Positions 9,990 to 20,645 of a stretch of 64,000 bases of DNA are shown here, one piece after another. The notes beneath the pieces were generated by a model. That model saw nothing but the letters and a program-made list of their open reading frames with translations. It had not been told where the DNA came from and made no database searches. The stretch is from positions 493,772 through 557,771 of the forward strand of contig CAUYUJ010016904.1 of NCBI GenBank assembly GCA_963575745.1. The letters are read 5' to 3'. The translations under genes and the position numbers were made by a program. The stretch's first letter is position 1. Every line of letters starts with the position of its first letter. The DNA comes from Prorocentrum cordatum. Its lineage: Eukaryota > Sar > Dinophyceae > Prorocentrales > Prorocentraceae.

Positions 9990-10790
9990 GCGTGGCGACG
10001 CGCTGGAGATCTCAGGCTTGCGCGCGTCGTTTTCTTTGACTGGCATCCACCTGTTCCCGGCGCCGATGAAGGCGCGCACATGGGCGCTGTTCTTCAGGCA
10101 GGCGCTCGACGCCGAGAAGTGATGCGCCGGCCAGGCCAGCAAGTTGGCTGGCGCCCTCAGCTGGGCAGGACAACACTGCTTCGAAAGGCTAGGGCGTGCG
10201 ATGCTCCAACCTCTGTTCTCGCAGCAGCATTCGCGGCGCGGCGAGGTCCGAGGACCGCTGGCTCTCTCGCTTTTCTGGTGGGCGGACGTGCTGGACCTCG
10301 GAGTGCATCAGGCCTAGCCGCGGTTGCCGCCAGAGCGGCAAGAGGCGCGCCTTTTTGCGGGCGCCCGTGGAGGGCCCGAGCCGAGGCTGGCCGCCGTTTT
10401 ATTCATCGACGGCCTCGCCGTTTGGACTGGCGCCCCGCTGGGCCACGGTTTGCTAGCGGATCTGGCACCGCGAAGCGATTCCCATATCATGGCGCTCGAG
10501 TTGTTCGCCATAGCGCTAGGGCTGACTCCTCTCTGCGAAAGGTTGGCAAATCGTCGAGTTGCCATTTGGTCCGACAACGTTGGGGCGGAGGCAGCGGCGC
10601 GCAGTGGCCGCGCCTCCGCTTGGGACCGCTGGCGAATTATTCATGCGTCGTGGCACCTCATCGCGCGCATCGGATGCGGGGCCTGGTTCGACCGAGCGCC
10701 GTCGGAAGGGAATGTCGCCGACCTCCCGTCGCGAGAGAAGTGCGAATTATTGCGTCTGCTAGGGGCGAACTCTGCGACGCCGCAGCCGAG
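9990..10790 (+). pseudogene. connection and RNase H domains of the DIRS element
   Basis: Frame 1 reads LLGPRAVSDRKLERG, then LTGIHLFPAPMKARTWAL, a TGA near 10120, KLAGALSWAGQHCFERLGRA, a TAG at 10318-10320, then the RNase H. The RNase H keeps all four acidic positions: FIDG, ALELFAI, WSDNVGAE and NVADLPSR. This stretch is the best preserved part of the element, open from 10321 to 11325 apart from its two upstream stops. RNase H would remove the RNA template during element replication. Confidence 0.75.
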
Positions 10791-11689
10791 CGCGGCGGAG
10801 TTCTTCGCTCCAGGCACATTCCTTGCCCGCGCTCTCTCGGCGAGCGCGCGCCGGAAAGTGGCGGGGCGCAGCGCAGGCGCGGTCGCGCGCAGGCCACGGC
10901 GTGAAGCGCAGCGGAAAGGTTTTCATTGCGGCCCCCTCGTTTCAGTACGAGGCGAGCCAGGCCTCGCGCGGGATGGGGCAGAATTGCCGCGCGCTTTGGC
11001 AAGTCCCATGTCGTTTGGGGAGTCGCGGTCTCGTCCCAGCGCTAGTCGCGCCGCTGCACATATCATTCCGCTGCCGACGCAGGTTCGAGGCGCAGAGATC
11101 TCGGCCAGAAGAGGACCATGCCGCTGTTTTATGAAGCGCATAATGCCTTGCCAACGCTTCCACCTGTTACTACTTTCGCGCTGGTGGAGCTTCTGGGGCG
11201 ACGCGATCTACTCGCGCTGCATGATCTGCAGTTCGCGCGAATCGGACGGTTTGAGTCCATTCCCGACGCAGACGGTGAGCGAGGTGTCAGTCCCGACGCC
11301 CTGCGGAACAGCTTGTCGGCACTAATTAGCGAGGCAAAGAAATTGCCTGCAGCCGCGCGGAGAGCGGGCGACGAGCGCGCTCCTGCGCCTGACGCGCCCG
11401 AACGCGCGCCCCGCAGGCGCAGTCGCCGCGTCCGGCGGAGAGCGACCAAATGTGCTGACTCAGCCGCTGAGTGCGGCGCCGTGCGGGATCTTGAGTTGGC
11501 TATTGGCACTGCGAGCCAGCGCGCGATTGTGCCGAGCGCGGGCCCTCGCCGCGAGGTGGAGGCCCTGCGGCGGGGGATCGCGCGGCGCGCGGCGCGGAAT
11601 AAGCGATGGGTCAAATTCTGCCAGGATTGCCGCCATTTTGGGTAGCTGCCCTAAGGCGTGGCCCAGCGCGTTGAGCGGCTTCCGCTGTT

Positions 11690-12557
11690 GGGCAAGATTT
11701 TCGATGACAGTGCTCGGCTGCGACGCGGGAACCATCGCCCCGCCCGCGCCAGACGGCTCGGCGTTCTGGAGCACGCGCTTTCGCTACAAAGGCGCGTTCG
11801 ACAATTATCTCTCGCGCGTAAGCATAGCGTGCATCGTGTTACGCGCATCGGTCGACGCTTTTGCAGACCCCGCAGTCGCGCGCGCTGCTCGAGCAGCGCA
11901 GCAGGCGCGCAATATTTGGCAAGCTCGCCCATGATGTTCATTCGCGAGGCGCTTCTCGTGAAATTGTTGAAGCATCTCGCCCGCCTGCCTTCAGGGCGCG
12001 CGCTGCGCGTGCTCCTCCTGGCGGTGCATATATTCTTGTTGCGCCTGCCCTCTGAAGCTCTTCCGATTCACGTCGCTCGCGCAGGCGATCCACCGAAGGC
12101 GGGCGAGCCGAAGTCCTGCCTACGGTTTGATGATAATTCGTTTTCGCTTACTTTGCGCTTGCGCAAGAACCGCGCCTCGCCGATCGCGATGTCGCGGACC
12201 TGTTGGCGCGCGCGCTGTAACGCAACGCGCCCCGCGCGCGCGCTGGGCAAGCTTTGCGCCGAGGTCGAGCCCGGGCAACCTTTCGCGCATTTCCGCCCAA
12301 ACGTGGTCTCAACGGCGCTGCGCGCAGCCCCGCAAAAGCTCGGGGCGCCCCAGCATCACGCGCATCGCACGTGCGATCTTCGCAGGGGTCGCGCGCAGGA
12401 CATGGCCGTCCGAGGTTCGAGGCTGGCAGACATCCTGCGAGCCGGAGATTGGCGTTATGCGGCTTCCCTGTCTTATATAAATAAGGACGAACTGGAGGCG
12501 GCCGCCATCAGGGAAGCGCGCGGCGACCTGTCGTCCAGAGACGATGATGCAGGCTAA
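11690..12557 (+). pseudogene. tyrosine recombinase of the DIRS element, broken
   Basis: The N-terminal part (FDNYLSRVSIACIVLRAS) is in frame 1 up to about 11934. The catalytic part is then in frame 3, starting SPMMFIREALLVKLLKHLA. It retains the box I arginine in LLRLPSEAL (12042-12044), the second arginine in DLRRGRAQDM (12381-12383), Trp in AGDWRY and the presumed nucleophile Tyr in SLSYINKDELE (12474-12476). The His expected three residues before the second Arg is Cys. The frame ends at a TAA at 12555-12557. Such enzymes insert circular element DNA by site-specific strand exchange. The frame break and the missing His predict loss of function. Confidence 0.75.
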
Positions 12558-13140
12558 AGGAGTAGCATTTTGGGCACCTCGCGCGAGTGCGGCGATGGGT
12601 GTTCCCTCGCGCGCCGGCGCAGCAAGTGCCTTGGGCGTCGCTGCGCCCGCGCGCTCCCGCGGGGCGCGGCGACGCGAGCAAGGCGTCGCATGCGCGCCCC
12701 GCGGGTGAGGGCCTACCCAGAGCAGCGCTCCCCGCGCTCTCCCCGACCCCCGCAAAGCTGTCTAGGGTGGCGTCTTGCGTGTCGCAAGCGGAGCGGTCGT
12801 CTATAAGTCAGCAATAGTTAAGATAATGTGCCGTCAAAGGACGGGGGTCGCTCTTGTGTCTCACAGCGGTCGAGAACAAAAACACATCGAAAAGATGTTG
12901 CGCCGCGTCGCTCCGGCCCCACTTTTCAGCGCACGCCTGTTTAGGGTCACTCCGCGCTTCCCGCATCATTCAGCTTACATTACATAGCTTACACCACAAA
13001 AACGTCACAGGGCTGAAAGTTTGCGCTCTTGCATGGAAAAGTATGGATCCAAGTGGGGTTCGCGACGCCAGCGCCGTAAAATTCGAGTGGCCCGGCGTCC
13101 CGGCGTAGGCCACACGTGGGCCTCACGTGGGGTATTGATG
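12558..13140. other. no recognised gene
   Basis: 12560-12800 is GC-rich and could be the tail of the DIRS element; 12800-13140 is of mixed composition. Nothing further is recognised. Confidence 0.45.
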
Positions 13141-13395
13141 TGTCGCAAACATCCTGTGGTGTTGGGTCCTCGTTTTGAAGAGACAGCGCCCCATGTTCCT
13201 TCCTTCCTGCCCGCTGCCCCCTCCCCCCCCTCCCACCTCTCATCCCTTGCCTCTGCTCTCCGCGTGCCCATCCCGTTATGGCACGCCCCTTACACGGTTC
13301 GTGGCCCCACAGGGAGCTCCACCGAAGGCTCCAGTGGCAGAGTCCGCATGCGGGGACCGCCACCGATTTTGGTACACCCTTCACACGGTGACTAG
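13141..13395 (+). repeat. dispersed 55 bp segment and one 90 bp satellite unit
   Basis: 13150-13204 (CCTGTGGTGTTGGGTCCTCG and on) recurs with few changes at 48908-48962. 13293-13385 is a single unit of the 90 bp satellite found in arrays at 15.3 and 51.3 kb (TTCGTGGCCCCACAGGGAGC core). Confidence 0.75.
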
Positions 13396-13469
13396 AATTT
13401 CCCAGATAGCAGAGCGGCGAAGCTTAAGACGAATACGGGATCGCTTCTGGGCTAGTTGGCCAAAAGATC

Positions 13470-15252
13470 TCGACTGACAAATTAATAACATTTGCCTAGT
13501 CGAAAGATAGGTTGAAATATTTGCAACATTTCATTTAGGGCAGGGTATCTTGTCCGGTACACTGCGATATCACTCTTGTTCGCCATGTTGACCCCAGGTC
13601 GATCGGAGCATCGTTTTGAATAACGGAATTTATAGAGGTGGTATCTCGCCTTGAGACCATATTTTTGTACGCGCGTCGGGTTGTCTGAGATGATTTTGAT
13701 ATTTAGAGCAGCCACATACCTCCCGATTACACGAAACGATCAAGGCATCTGCAAGCAGTATCCAGACATCACAAATCGGCTGGACACTCGAGCTATATTC
13801 GAAAAACGAGTTTCATACGGCAATTCCGTATGCGGCCATGTTTTCGATTTCGAAAATGTCGAGATCCAATGCGAGTTTAGATCTCTGCTTGCACGATTAT
13901 GTCGTGACGACTAACAGCTGCTGGCCCCGATTGTCAAATAGTTGAACATGCTTGCATACTGAGGTTATGGACGACAACTAATTTCGCTCTACAACGACTT
14001 CCGCTGTGTCGAAACGCTTCTAGCCTAGTTATTTGAACCTTGACTGACTTCGGGGCTCTGCTTGCTGCAGCCCGCAGGCAAATTCCATAGCCTCTCTCTA
14101 TTAGTAATCCTAGATACTTGAACCTGGTTTTCTACTAGAGCTATGCTCGAGCAACTAATCTCGCTCTGCTGCCGTTCTGCTGCGTCGCGCGGTATGTGTG
14201 CTAACTTTCGGGATTTAGAGCAGCTGCAAAGCTCTCGATTGCAGCAACTGGTTTGGCAGCCTCGGACGCAACAGCCTACAGTCCCAATAATTCGAACCAG
14301 CGCTATTATGTAGAGGTTTCTGTGCTCGGACAGAAGCGCTACGTGTCCCCCCTGGTGGTAACTTTGGTTGACGGTTTACCGCCGCCTCCCAGTCTCGATT
14401 GACAAATTAATGATATTTGTTGAGTTGGAAAATATGTTGGAAGATGTTTGACCATTCATTCCGGATGGGGTATTTTTCCACATCTAAAAGGGCGGTAATT
14501 CGCCCTAATATCATACGTATGTGCGCGCATTCGGTTGGTTGAGATGATCTCGAGATTTGGAGCAGCTACAGACCTCTCGATTACACGAAACGGTCCAGCA
14601 GATTCGAAGGCATCTGTAAACAGCCTCCAGGTAGCTGAACTCGGTGTGCTACTCGAGCTACATTCGAACAGCTAGCTTCATACTGCAATCTTGTTAGCTG
14701 CCGATTGCTGTCGATTTCGAAAATCTCGAGATTCAAGGCGAGTTCAGATCTCTGCTTGTACGAGTATGTTGTGACGAGTAATAGCTGCTCGCTCCAACTT
14801 CCAGAGAGTTGAGCTTGCTTGCGTACTGAGGCTATGGAGAAAAACTAATGCCACTCTGCAGCGACTTTCGCTGTGTCGAAACGCTTCTAGCCGAAGTCTT
14901 GGAATCTCGACTGAATTCAGGGCTCTGCTTTTTTCAGCACGCAGGCAAATTCCATAGCTTCTCTTTGTTGCTCCTAGATACTTAAGCCTGGTTTTCTACT
15001 AGAGCTATGCTCGAGCAACTAATCTCGCTCTGCTGCCGTTCTGCTGCGTCGCGCGGTATTTCTGCTCATTTCCGAGATTTAGAGCAGCTGCAAAGCTCTC
15101 GATTGCAGCAACTGGTTTGGCAGCCTCGGACGCAACAGCCTACAGTCCCGATGTTTCGAGTCAGCGCTATTCTGTAGAGGTTTCTGTGCTCGGACAGAAG
15201 CTCTACGTGTCCCCCCCGGTGGTAACTTTGGTTGACGGTTTACCGCCTTACC
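13470..15252 (+). repeat. tandem duplication of a 0.9 kb non-coding segment
   Basis: Copy 1 (13470-14393) and copy 2 (14394-15252) both begin with TCTCGA(C/T)TGACAAATTAAT and end in TTGGTTGACGGTTTACCGCC then CTCCCAG. The last 230 bp of each (14158-14393 and 15024-15252) are nearly identical, including TCTCGCTCTGCTGCCGTTCT and TGGTTTGGCAGCCTCGGACG; the first halves are more diverged. No convincing frame spans either copy. Confidence 0.85.
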
Positions 15253-16075
15253 GCCGGCTCCCAGTTCGTGGCCCCACAGGGAGCTCCACCGAAGGCCCCA
15301 GTGGCACAGGCCGCATGCGGGGACGGCCACCCGTTCGTGGCCCCACAGGGAGCTCCACCGAATGTCACTGTGGCAGGGTCCGCATGCGTCAACGCCACTC
15401 ATTTTGGTACACCTCTCACACGGGTCGTGGCCCCGCAGGGCCGGCTCCAGTGGCAGGGTCCGCATGCGTCAACGCCATTCATTCCGGCACACCCCTCACA
15501 CGGTCCGTGGCCCCACAGGGAGCTCCATTGAAGGCTCCAGTGACAGGGTCCGCATGCGTCAACGCCACCGATTTCGGCGCATTCCTCACACGGTCCGTGG
15601 TCCCACAGGAAGCTCCACCGAAGGCCCGAGCGGCAGAGTCCGCATGCGGGGACCGCCACCCATTTTGGTACACCCCTCACACGGCTCGTAGCCCCACAGG
15701 GAGCTCATAGAAGGCCCTAGCGGCAGGGTCCGCATGATGGGACCGCCACCCATTTTGGTACACCCTTGACACGGTTCGTGGCCCCACAGGGAGCTCCACC
15801 GAAGGCCCCAGTGGCACAGGCCGGATGCGGGGACTGCCACTCATTGAGGCACACTTTTCACACGGGTCGTGGCCCCACAGGGAGCTCCACCGAAGGCCGC
15901 TGTGGCAGGGTCCACATGCTTCAACGACACCCATTTCGGCGCACCCCTCACACGGTCCGTGGCCCCGCAGGGGGCTCCACCGAAGGCACAGGCCGCATGC
16001 GCCCGAAACCCAATTTGGCACACCACTTACACGGTTCGTGGCCCCATATGGAGCTCCACCGAACGCGGTATTGAC
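15253..16075 (+). repeat. 90 bp satellite array, about ten units
   Basis: The unit contains CGTGGCCCCACAGGGAGCTC, GAAGGCC, GTCCGCATGCG, CGCCAC, CATTT(T/C)GG and CACCCCTCACACGG. Full units are 90 bp with some truncated ones, so frames stay open on both strands. The repetitive open frames here are therefore probably not genes. Confidence 0.9.
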
Positions 16076-16660
16076 ATCGCGGTATTCACAATTGCGCATG
16101 GTTGGGTTTTTCGCCAGGACTAGCATGGGCTTCACATCCTGCAGTTTACAAATGTTGTAATACCTTGGAAACAATCTTCAATACACACAAACGTTCGGGG
16201 CTTGTCAAAGACAGCAGCCCACATAAGGCCCACGTGTGGCCCTCGCGAGGACCACGCCCGATCATTTGTATTTCAGGAGCGCTCGTGGGGTAAGATAGCG
16301 GCGACGACGAATGGTGGCTGGCCTCGCGCCCCCTTCCCCCCCGTCCTTCTCATAGTTCCTTTTCTCCTCTCCCTCCAATCCTTTCTCTGTCCCGCCCATG
16401 CCAGGGACATTGGGAAACACGTTTTTTGCAGGACCGTTGAAGGAAACAATTCTGCTGCAAACGTTTAGGAGCCTCTTCGCATAACCCCCCTTCTGCCCCG
16501 TGACTGTAGTATTGACCAAGCGTTCCCTTAGAACATGGGCCGCCAAAATCTCGATCCCAACATCTCGAACGCAACGGGGGTGGGGGGGGGATTTTGGTTC
16601 TTTCTAGTTTGGGCCCTTTTTGTTATACTGCTTTTTCCCTTCAACCGTCATACGGCAAAG
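16076..16660. other. array flank without recognised gene
   Basis: 16095-16125 (ATTGCGCATGGTTGGGTTTT then CGCCAGGA) resembles 52203-52233, the right flank of the other 90 bp array. The rest is unremarkable apart from a G run at 16577-16590. Confidence 0.55.
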
Positions 16661-17659
16661 AAATACCTATACAACCACCATTCGGGTGATAAGGAGGTTA
16701 TGGATGGGGGAGGAAATAACTGACGACAACTGCGATGATTGTGATGGTGTCGATGCTGGTGATGCGCTCGCGAGCTGGACATTGGGGCACCATTGGGACA
16801 CCATCGGGACACCATCGGAACACTATCCGGAGGAGCACCTGATGACATTGCGGGGCAAATAAATGACACATCGGGGCACCATCGGAACACCATGTGGAAA
16901 CCATCGGGACACCGTGTGGACACCATCGGGGCACCATCTGGACATCTCCATGGATTTCACCATCAGTCACTATCGATCTACCAGTCACACTATCAATTGG
17001 TCCCACTATCCATCCACTCTCTATCTATCGACCTCGCTATCGATCGGATGCGCTACCCATCGGTGTCACTATATATATATATATATATATGTACACCAGT
17101 AAATGCATACATCTCCATATTGATACACACACCTATATTTATACACCTATCTAAATGTATATTCTGGTATACCTATATATATATGTGCAGACGTATATGC
17201 ATGTATATATGTATTATATATATATTGGTATCGATCTACCTATCGATATATACATATGAATATGTATAGATATATATATATATATACATCCATATATATA
17301 TAATCCATATATATATACATATATATACATACATATATATACATATCGGAGGTGAGAGGGTGAGATCGAAGTGGAACGGAGAGCCTCCCTACCAGGAAAT
17401 CGGTTTCGGTTTCGTGTTCGTGCGTGCCGTGCGTGCGGGCGAGGCGAAGCTGCGTGGGCGGGCGAGAAGAAAGTCTCCTCCGGGCTGAGGCGCGGCCGGA
17501 CCAAATGTTTCTTTTCCGGGGGCCGGTGCCGCGCGGTGTCCCGCCGGTGTCTCGCCTCCGGCTAAGGCGCGGCCGGACCAAATGTTTTCTTTCCGGGGGG
17601 CCGTGCCGCGCGGTGTCCCGCCGGTGTCCCGCCGGTGTCCCGTCGGTATGATGATGATC

Positions 17660-17704
<45 letters not shown>

Positions 17705-18104
17705 TCGATGATGATGATGGTGATGGTGATGGTGATGGTGGTGATGATGATGGCGTCCCGATGATGATGAAGAAGATGATGATGTTGACGATGTTGATGA
17801 TGATGATGGTGATGATGATGGCCATGTGTGTGATGATGGTGTCCCGATGATGATGTTGATGATGCTAATGTTGCTGATGAAGATGATGGTGTCCGGATGA
17901 TGGTGATGATGTTGATGATTTTGATGATGTTGAGGATGATGAGATGATGATGATGTTGATGATGATGAAGATGATGATGATGTTGGTGTCCCGATTATGA
18001 TGGTGATGATGAGGTTGATGATGATGTTGTTGATGATGGTGATGATGATGACGGTGTCCAGATGATGATGATGTTGATGTTGATGATGCCGATGATGATG
18101 TCCC

Positions 18105-18138
<34 letters not shown>

Positions 18139-18330
18139 TTGATGATGATGAGGATGATGATGAGGTGATGATAATGATGTTGATGATGGTGGCCCGATGA
18201 TGATGATGCTGATGTCGATGATGATGCTGGTGTCCCGATGATGATGATGATTTTGGTGATGAGGATGATAGTAACGATGATGATGGTGTCCAGATAATGA
18301 TGTTGCTGATGATGATGATGATGGTATCCC

Positions 18331-18361
<31 letters not shown>

Positions 18362-18552
18362 CTGATGATTTTGTTCACGATGATGATGATGAGATGATGG
18401 TGATGATGATGATGATGATGATGGTGGTGGTATTCCGATGCTGGTGATGATGATGGTGTCCCGATGATGATGTTGATGATGATGATGCTGACGATGATTG
18501 TGTCCCGATGATGATGGTGATGATGATGATGTTGATGATGATGGTGATGAGG

Positions 18553-18584
<32 letters not shown>

Positions 18585-18962
18585 GTGTCCCGATGCTGAT
18601 GATGATGATGATGATGACGATGTTGATGACGATGATGTAGATGATGATGATGACGTTGATTGTGAGATCGATTGTAATATCGATAGTGAGATCGATAGTG
18701 AGACCGAATGTGAGATCGATTGTGAGATCGATAGTGAGATCCATAGTGAGATCGATTGTGAGATCGATCGTCAGATCGATTGTGAGATCGATCGAAAGGA
18801 ATATATCGAGTGAGATCGATTGTGAGATCGATCGAGTGAGATCGATCGAGCGAGACCGATAGTGAGATCGAGCTTGATTTCGATGGTGAGGCCGATCGAG
18901 TGAGACGTTGGCTCCTCCCCCCCCCGAACCTCCTTATCACCCGAAGGGTGGTCGTATAGGTG
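16661..18962. repeat. 2.3 kb module bounded by 35 bp inverted repeats
   Basis: Left arm 16661-16695 begins ACCTATACAACCACCATTCG; right arm 18928-18962 is its inverted counterpart with 33 of 35 matches. Inside, in order, are a GGGACACCATC minisatellite (16785-16960), a TATATA tract (17070-17345), a unique unit shared in inverted orientation with 22.3 kb (17360-17515), a 72 bp duplication (17508-17645), a GATGAT microsatellite (17645-18655) and a GAGATCGATTGT array (18655-18905). No enzyme is encoded. Confidence 0.65.
17645..18655 (+). repeat. 1 kb GATGAT microsatellite with GGTGTCCCGATG insertions
   Basis: An ATGATG run is interrupted at intervals by GGTGTCC(C/G)GATG. The huge His/Ser-rich minus-strand frame across it is a product of the triplet repeat. 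Confidence 0.9.
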
Positions 18963-19400
18963 TATATGTATATATATATATACATACCGATCTCACGGAC
19001 CAACCATCGGGACAACCACTGGGACAGCATCCGGACACCATGGAGGTACCATCGGGACACCATCGGAACACCATTAGGACACCATCGGGACACCCTCGGG
19101 ACACCATCGGGACACCATCGGAACATCATGGGGACACCACTCGGACACCATCGGGGCACCATCTGGACATCGCCATGATGATGTGTTTACCGATCTCACT
19201 ACTGATTTCACAGTCGGTCGCTCTATCAACCGATCAGTCTCACGATCAATCGGTTCCACTATCCATCTCACAATCGATCCCACTACCTATCTATCGATCT
19301 CACTATCGATCGGTTTCACTATCCGTCGATCTCACTATATATGTGTGTACCTATACGATATATACATATATGGGGGATTCCGACCCCGGGGACCCGCAGC
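18963..19400 (+). repeat. second TATATA plus GGGACACCATC module
   Basis: TATATA tract (18967-18983), then CGATCTCACGGACCAACCAT, which recurs at about 22039, then a GGGACACCATC array (19025-19170), a GATCTCAC-rich stretch and a second TATATA tract (19337-19372). Confidence 0.75.
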
Positions 19401-19489
19401 CCCCCCCACCCCCTTGTACATAGGTAGTGCCCCCCTCCCAGGAGCCCTCCGGGACCCGCCCCCGAGGCTCAGAGCAGCCCTAAATCCGC

Positions 19490-20160
19490 CCAAGATTGTT
19501 TACAGATGGCCCAAGAGCTCTCCAAGACGCACCAAGAGGACCCCAAGAGCGCTCCAAGACGGCCCAGGAGGCCACCAAGGGTGCCCGAGAAGCTTCCGAA
19601 AAGGTCCTCGAGAAATTCGAATCTTTCACAAACCAGTGGGACATCTATATTTTTGGCCTCAGAGGCCCTCAAGACGGCCCAAGAGGCCTCCCAGAAGGTC
19701 ACCAAAAGGCAAAAACAGCCAAATTCCTTTCGGAAAACTTACGTTTTTAGCATATTCGCTTCTTCGGTCCTAACAGCACCCAAGACGGACCCAAAGGCCC
19801 CAAAGATGGCCGTAAGACGATACAAAAGGCCCCCAAGAGGGCCCCAAGGTGGCCCAAGAGAGCTCCAGCACGGCCCATGAGAGCCCCCCGACAGCCCACG
19901 ACGGTCCCCAGAGGTTCCCAAAAGAGTGACCAGGGAGCCCCAAGAGGGCCACAGGAGGCACCCTCGACGGCCCAAGAGGGCCCCAAGAGGGCCCCAAGAC
20001 GGCCCAAGCGCCCAAGACGGTCCAAGTGGGCCCCGGGACGGGCCAAGAGGGCCCCAAAGAGCCCCAAAGAGCCCCAACAGGACCCCCAAGAAGGTCCCAA
20101 GAGGCCCCCAGAGACTCCCAAAACGCTCCCAAAACGGTCCCAGGAGGCTTCCCAGTAGTC
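19490..20160 (+). repeat. GGCCCCAAGAGG minisatellite
   Basis: Degenerate array of 10-24 bp units (GCCCCAAGAGGGCCCCAAGA type). The same motif appears on the opposite strand at 44.4-44.7 kb. Trp/Gly-rich minus-strand frames are repeat artefacts. Confidence 0.75.
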
Positions 20161-20339
20161 ACCCGTAAGCGTATGGGAGGTCTCGCTTCGACATCCTGCA
20201 CGAGGCTCCCAGAAAAGGCTTCAAGAGGCTCCCGATTCACGATCCATCTCAGGGCTTCAGTGGCCTCACAGAAACATGCCGCGTGGCCCACAGAAGCACC
20301 CAAGACGCCCCGAACTCACGATCCAGGTCAGGGGTGTAT

Positions 20340-20645
20340 TTACTGCCATGGGCGGGGCGGCGGGATGCGAACGTTGGCTCTGGAACCGTCGGTGGAGCTC
20401 CCTGTTGATACGATTCGTGTGAGGAGACAGGCGACATACGCGTGGAGGGGGGACGTGACGTTATGCGAATCCCCACACTAAGGCCGTACGTGAAACGACC
20501 TCCCTTTGGGGCACGAGTCGTGTGTTGGGTGTGCCGAGATGGGCGGAGCGACGCCGTGTGAATTTTGTCCCTGGACCCGAAAGAGGAGCTCCCAGGGGGA
20601 CGAGATCCGTGTGAGTGCCGTGCCGAAATTGAGGGGGGGGGGGCG
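20340..20645 (-). repeat. three diverged 90 bp satellite units, inverted
   Basis: On the minus strand CACACGGATC then GGGAGCTCC, CACACGACTCGTGCCCC then GGGAGG, and GGGAGCTCCACCGACGG recur at roughly the spacing of the 90 bp satellite of 15.3 and 51.3 kb. Confidence 0.5.

Larger units (their letters stand above)
8996..12557 (+). mobile_element. decayed DIRS-type tyrosine-recombinase retrotransposon
   Basis: Along one strand lie, in order, a reverse transcriptase, RNase H and tyrosine recombinase, the hallmark of DIRS-like elements. The pieces fall in all three frames with several stops, so the copy is dead. The outer boundaries are uncertain: the coding signal runs from about 8996 to 12557, and GC-rich sequence from 8640 and to 12780 may belong to it. 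I could not find the inverted or split direct repeats that DIRS elements carry. Confidence 0.8.

Noticed and set aside
9777-10904. 375-residue Arg/Ala-rich plus-strand frame inside the DIRS element
   Set aside because: The RT and RNase H motifs are in the other two frames; this frame is a GC-rich shadow.
17240-19162. 640-residue His/Ser/Ile-rich minus-strand open frame
   Set aside because: It is the translation of a GATGAT microsatellite with TATATA and GGGACACCATC repeats; all six frames are equally simple.
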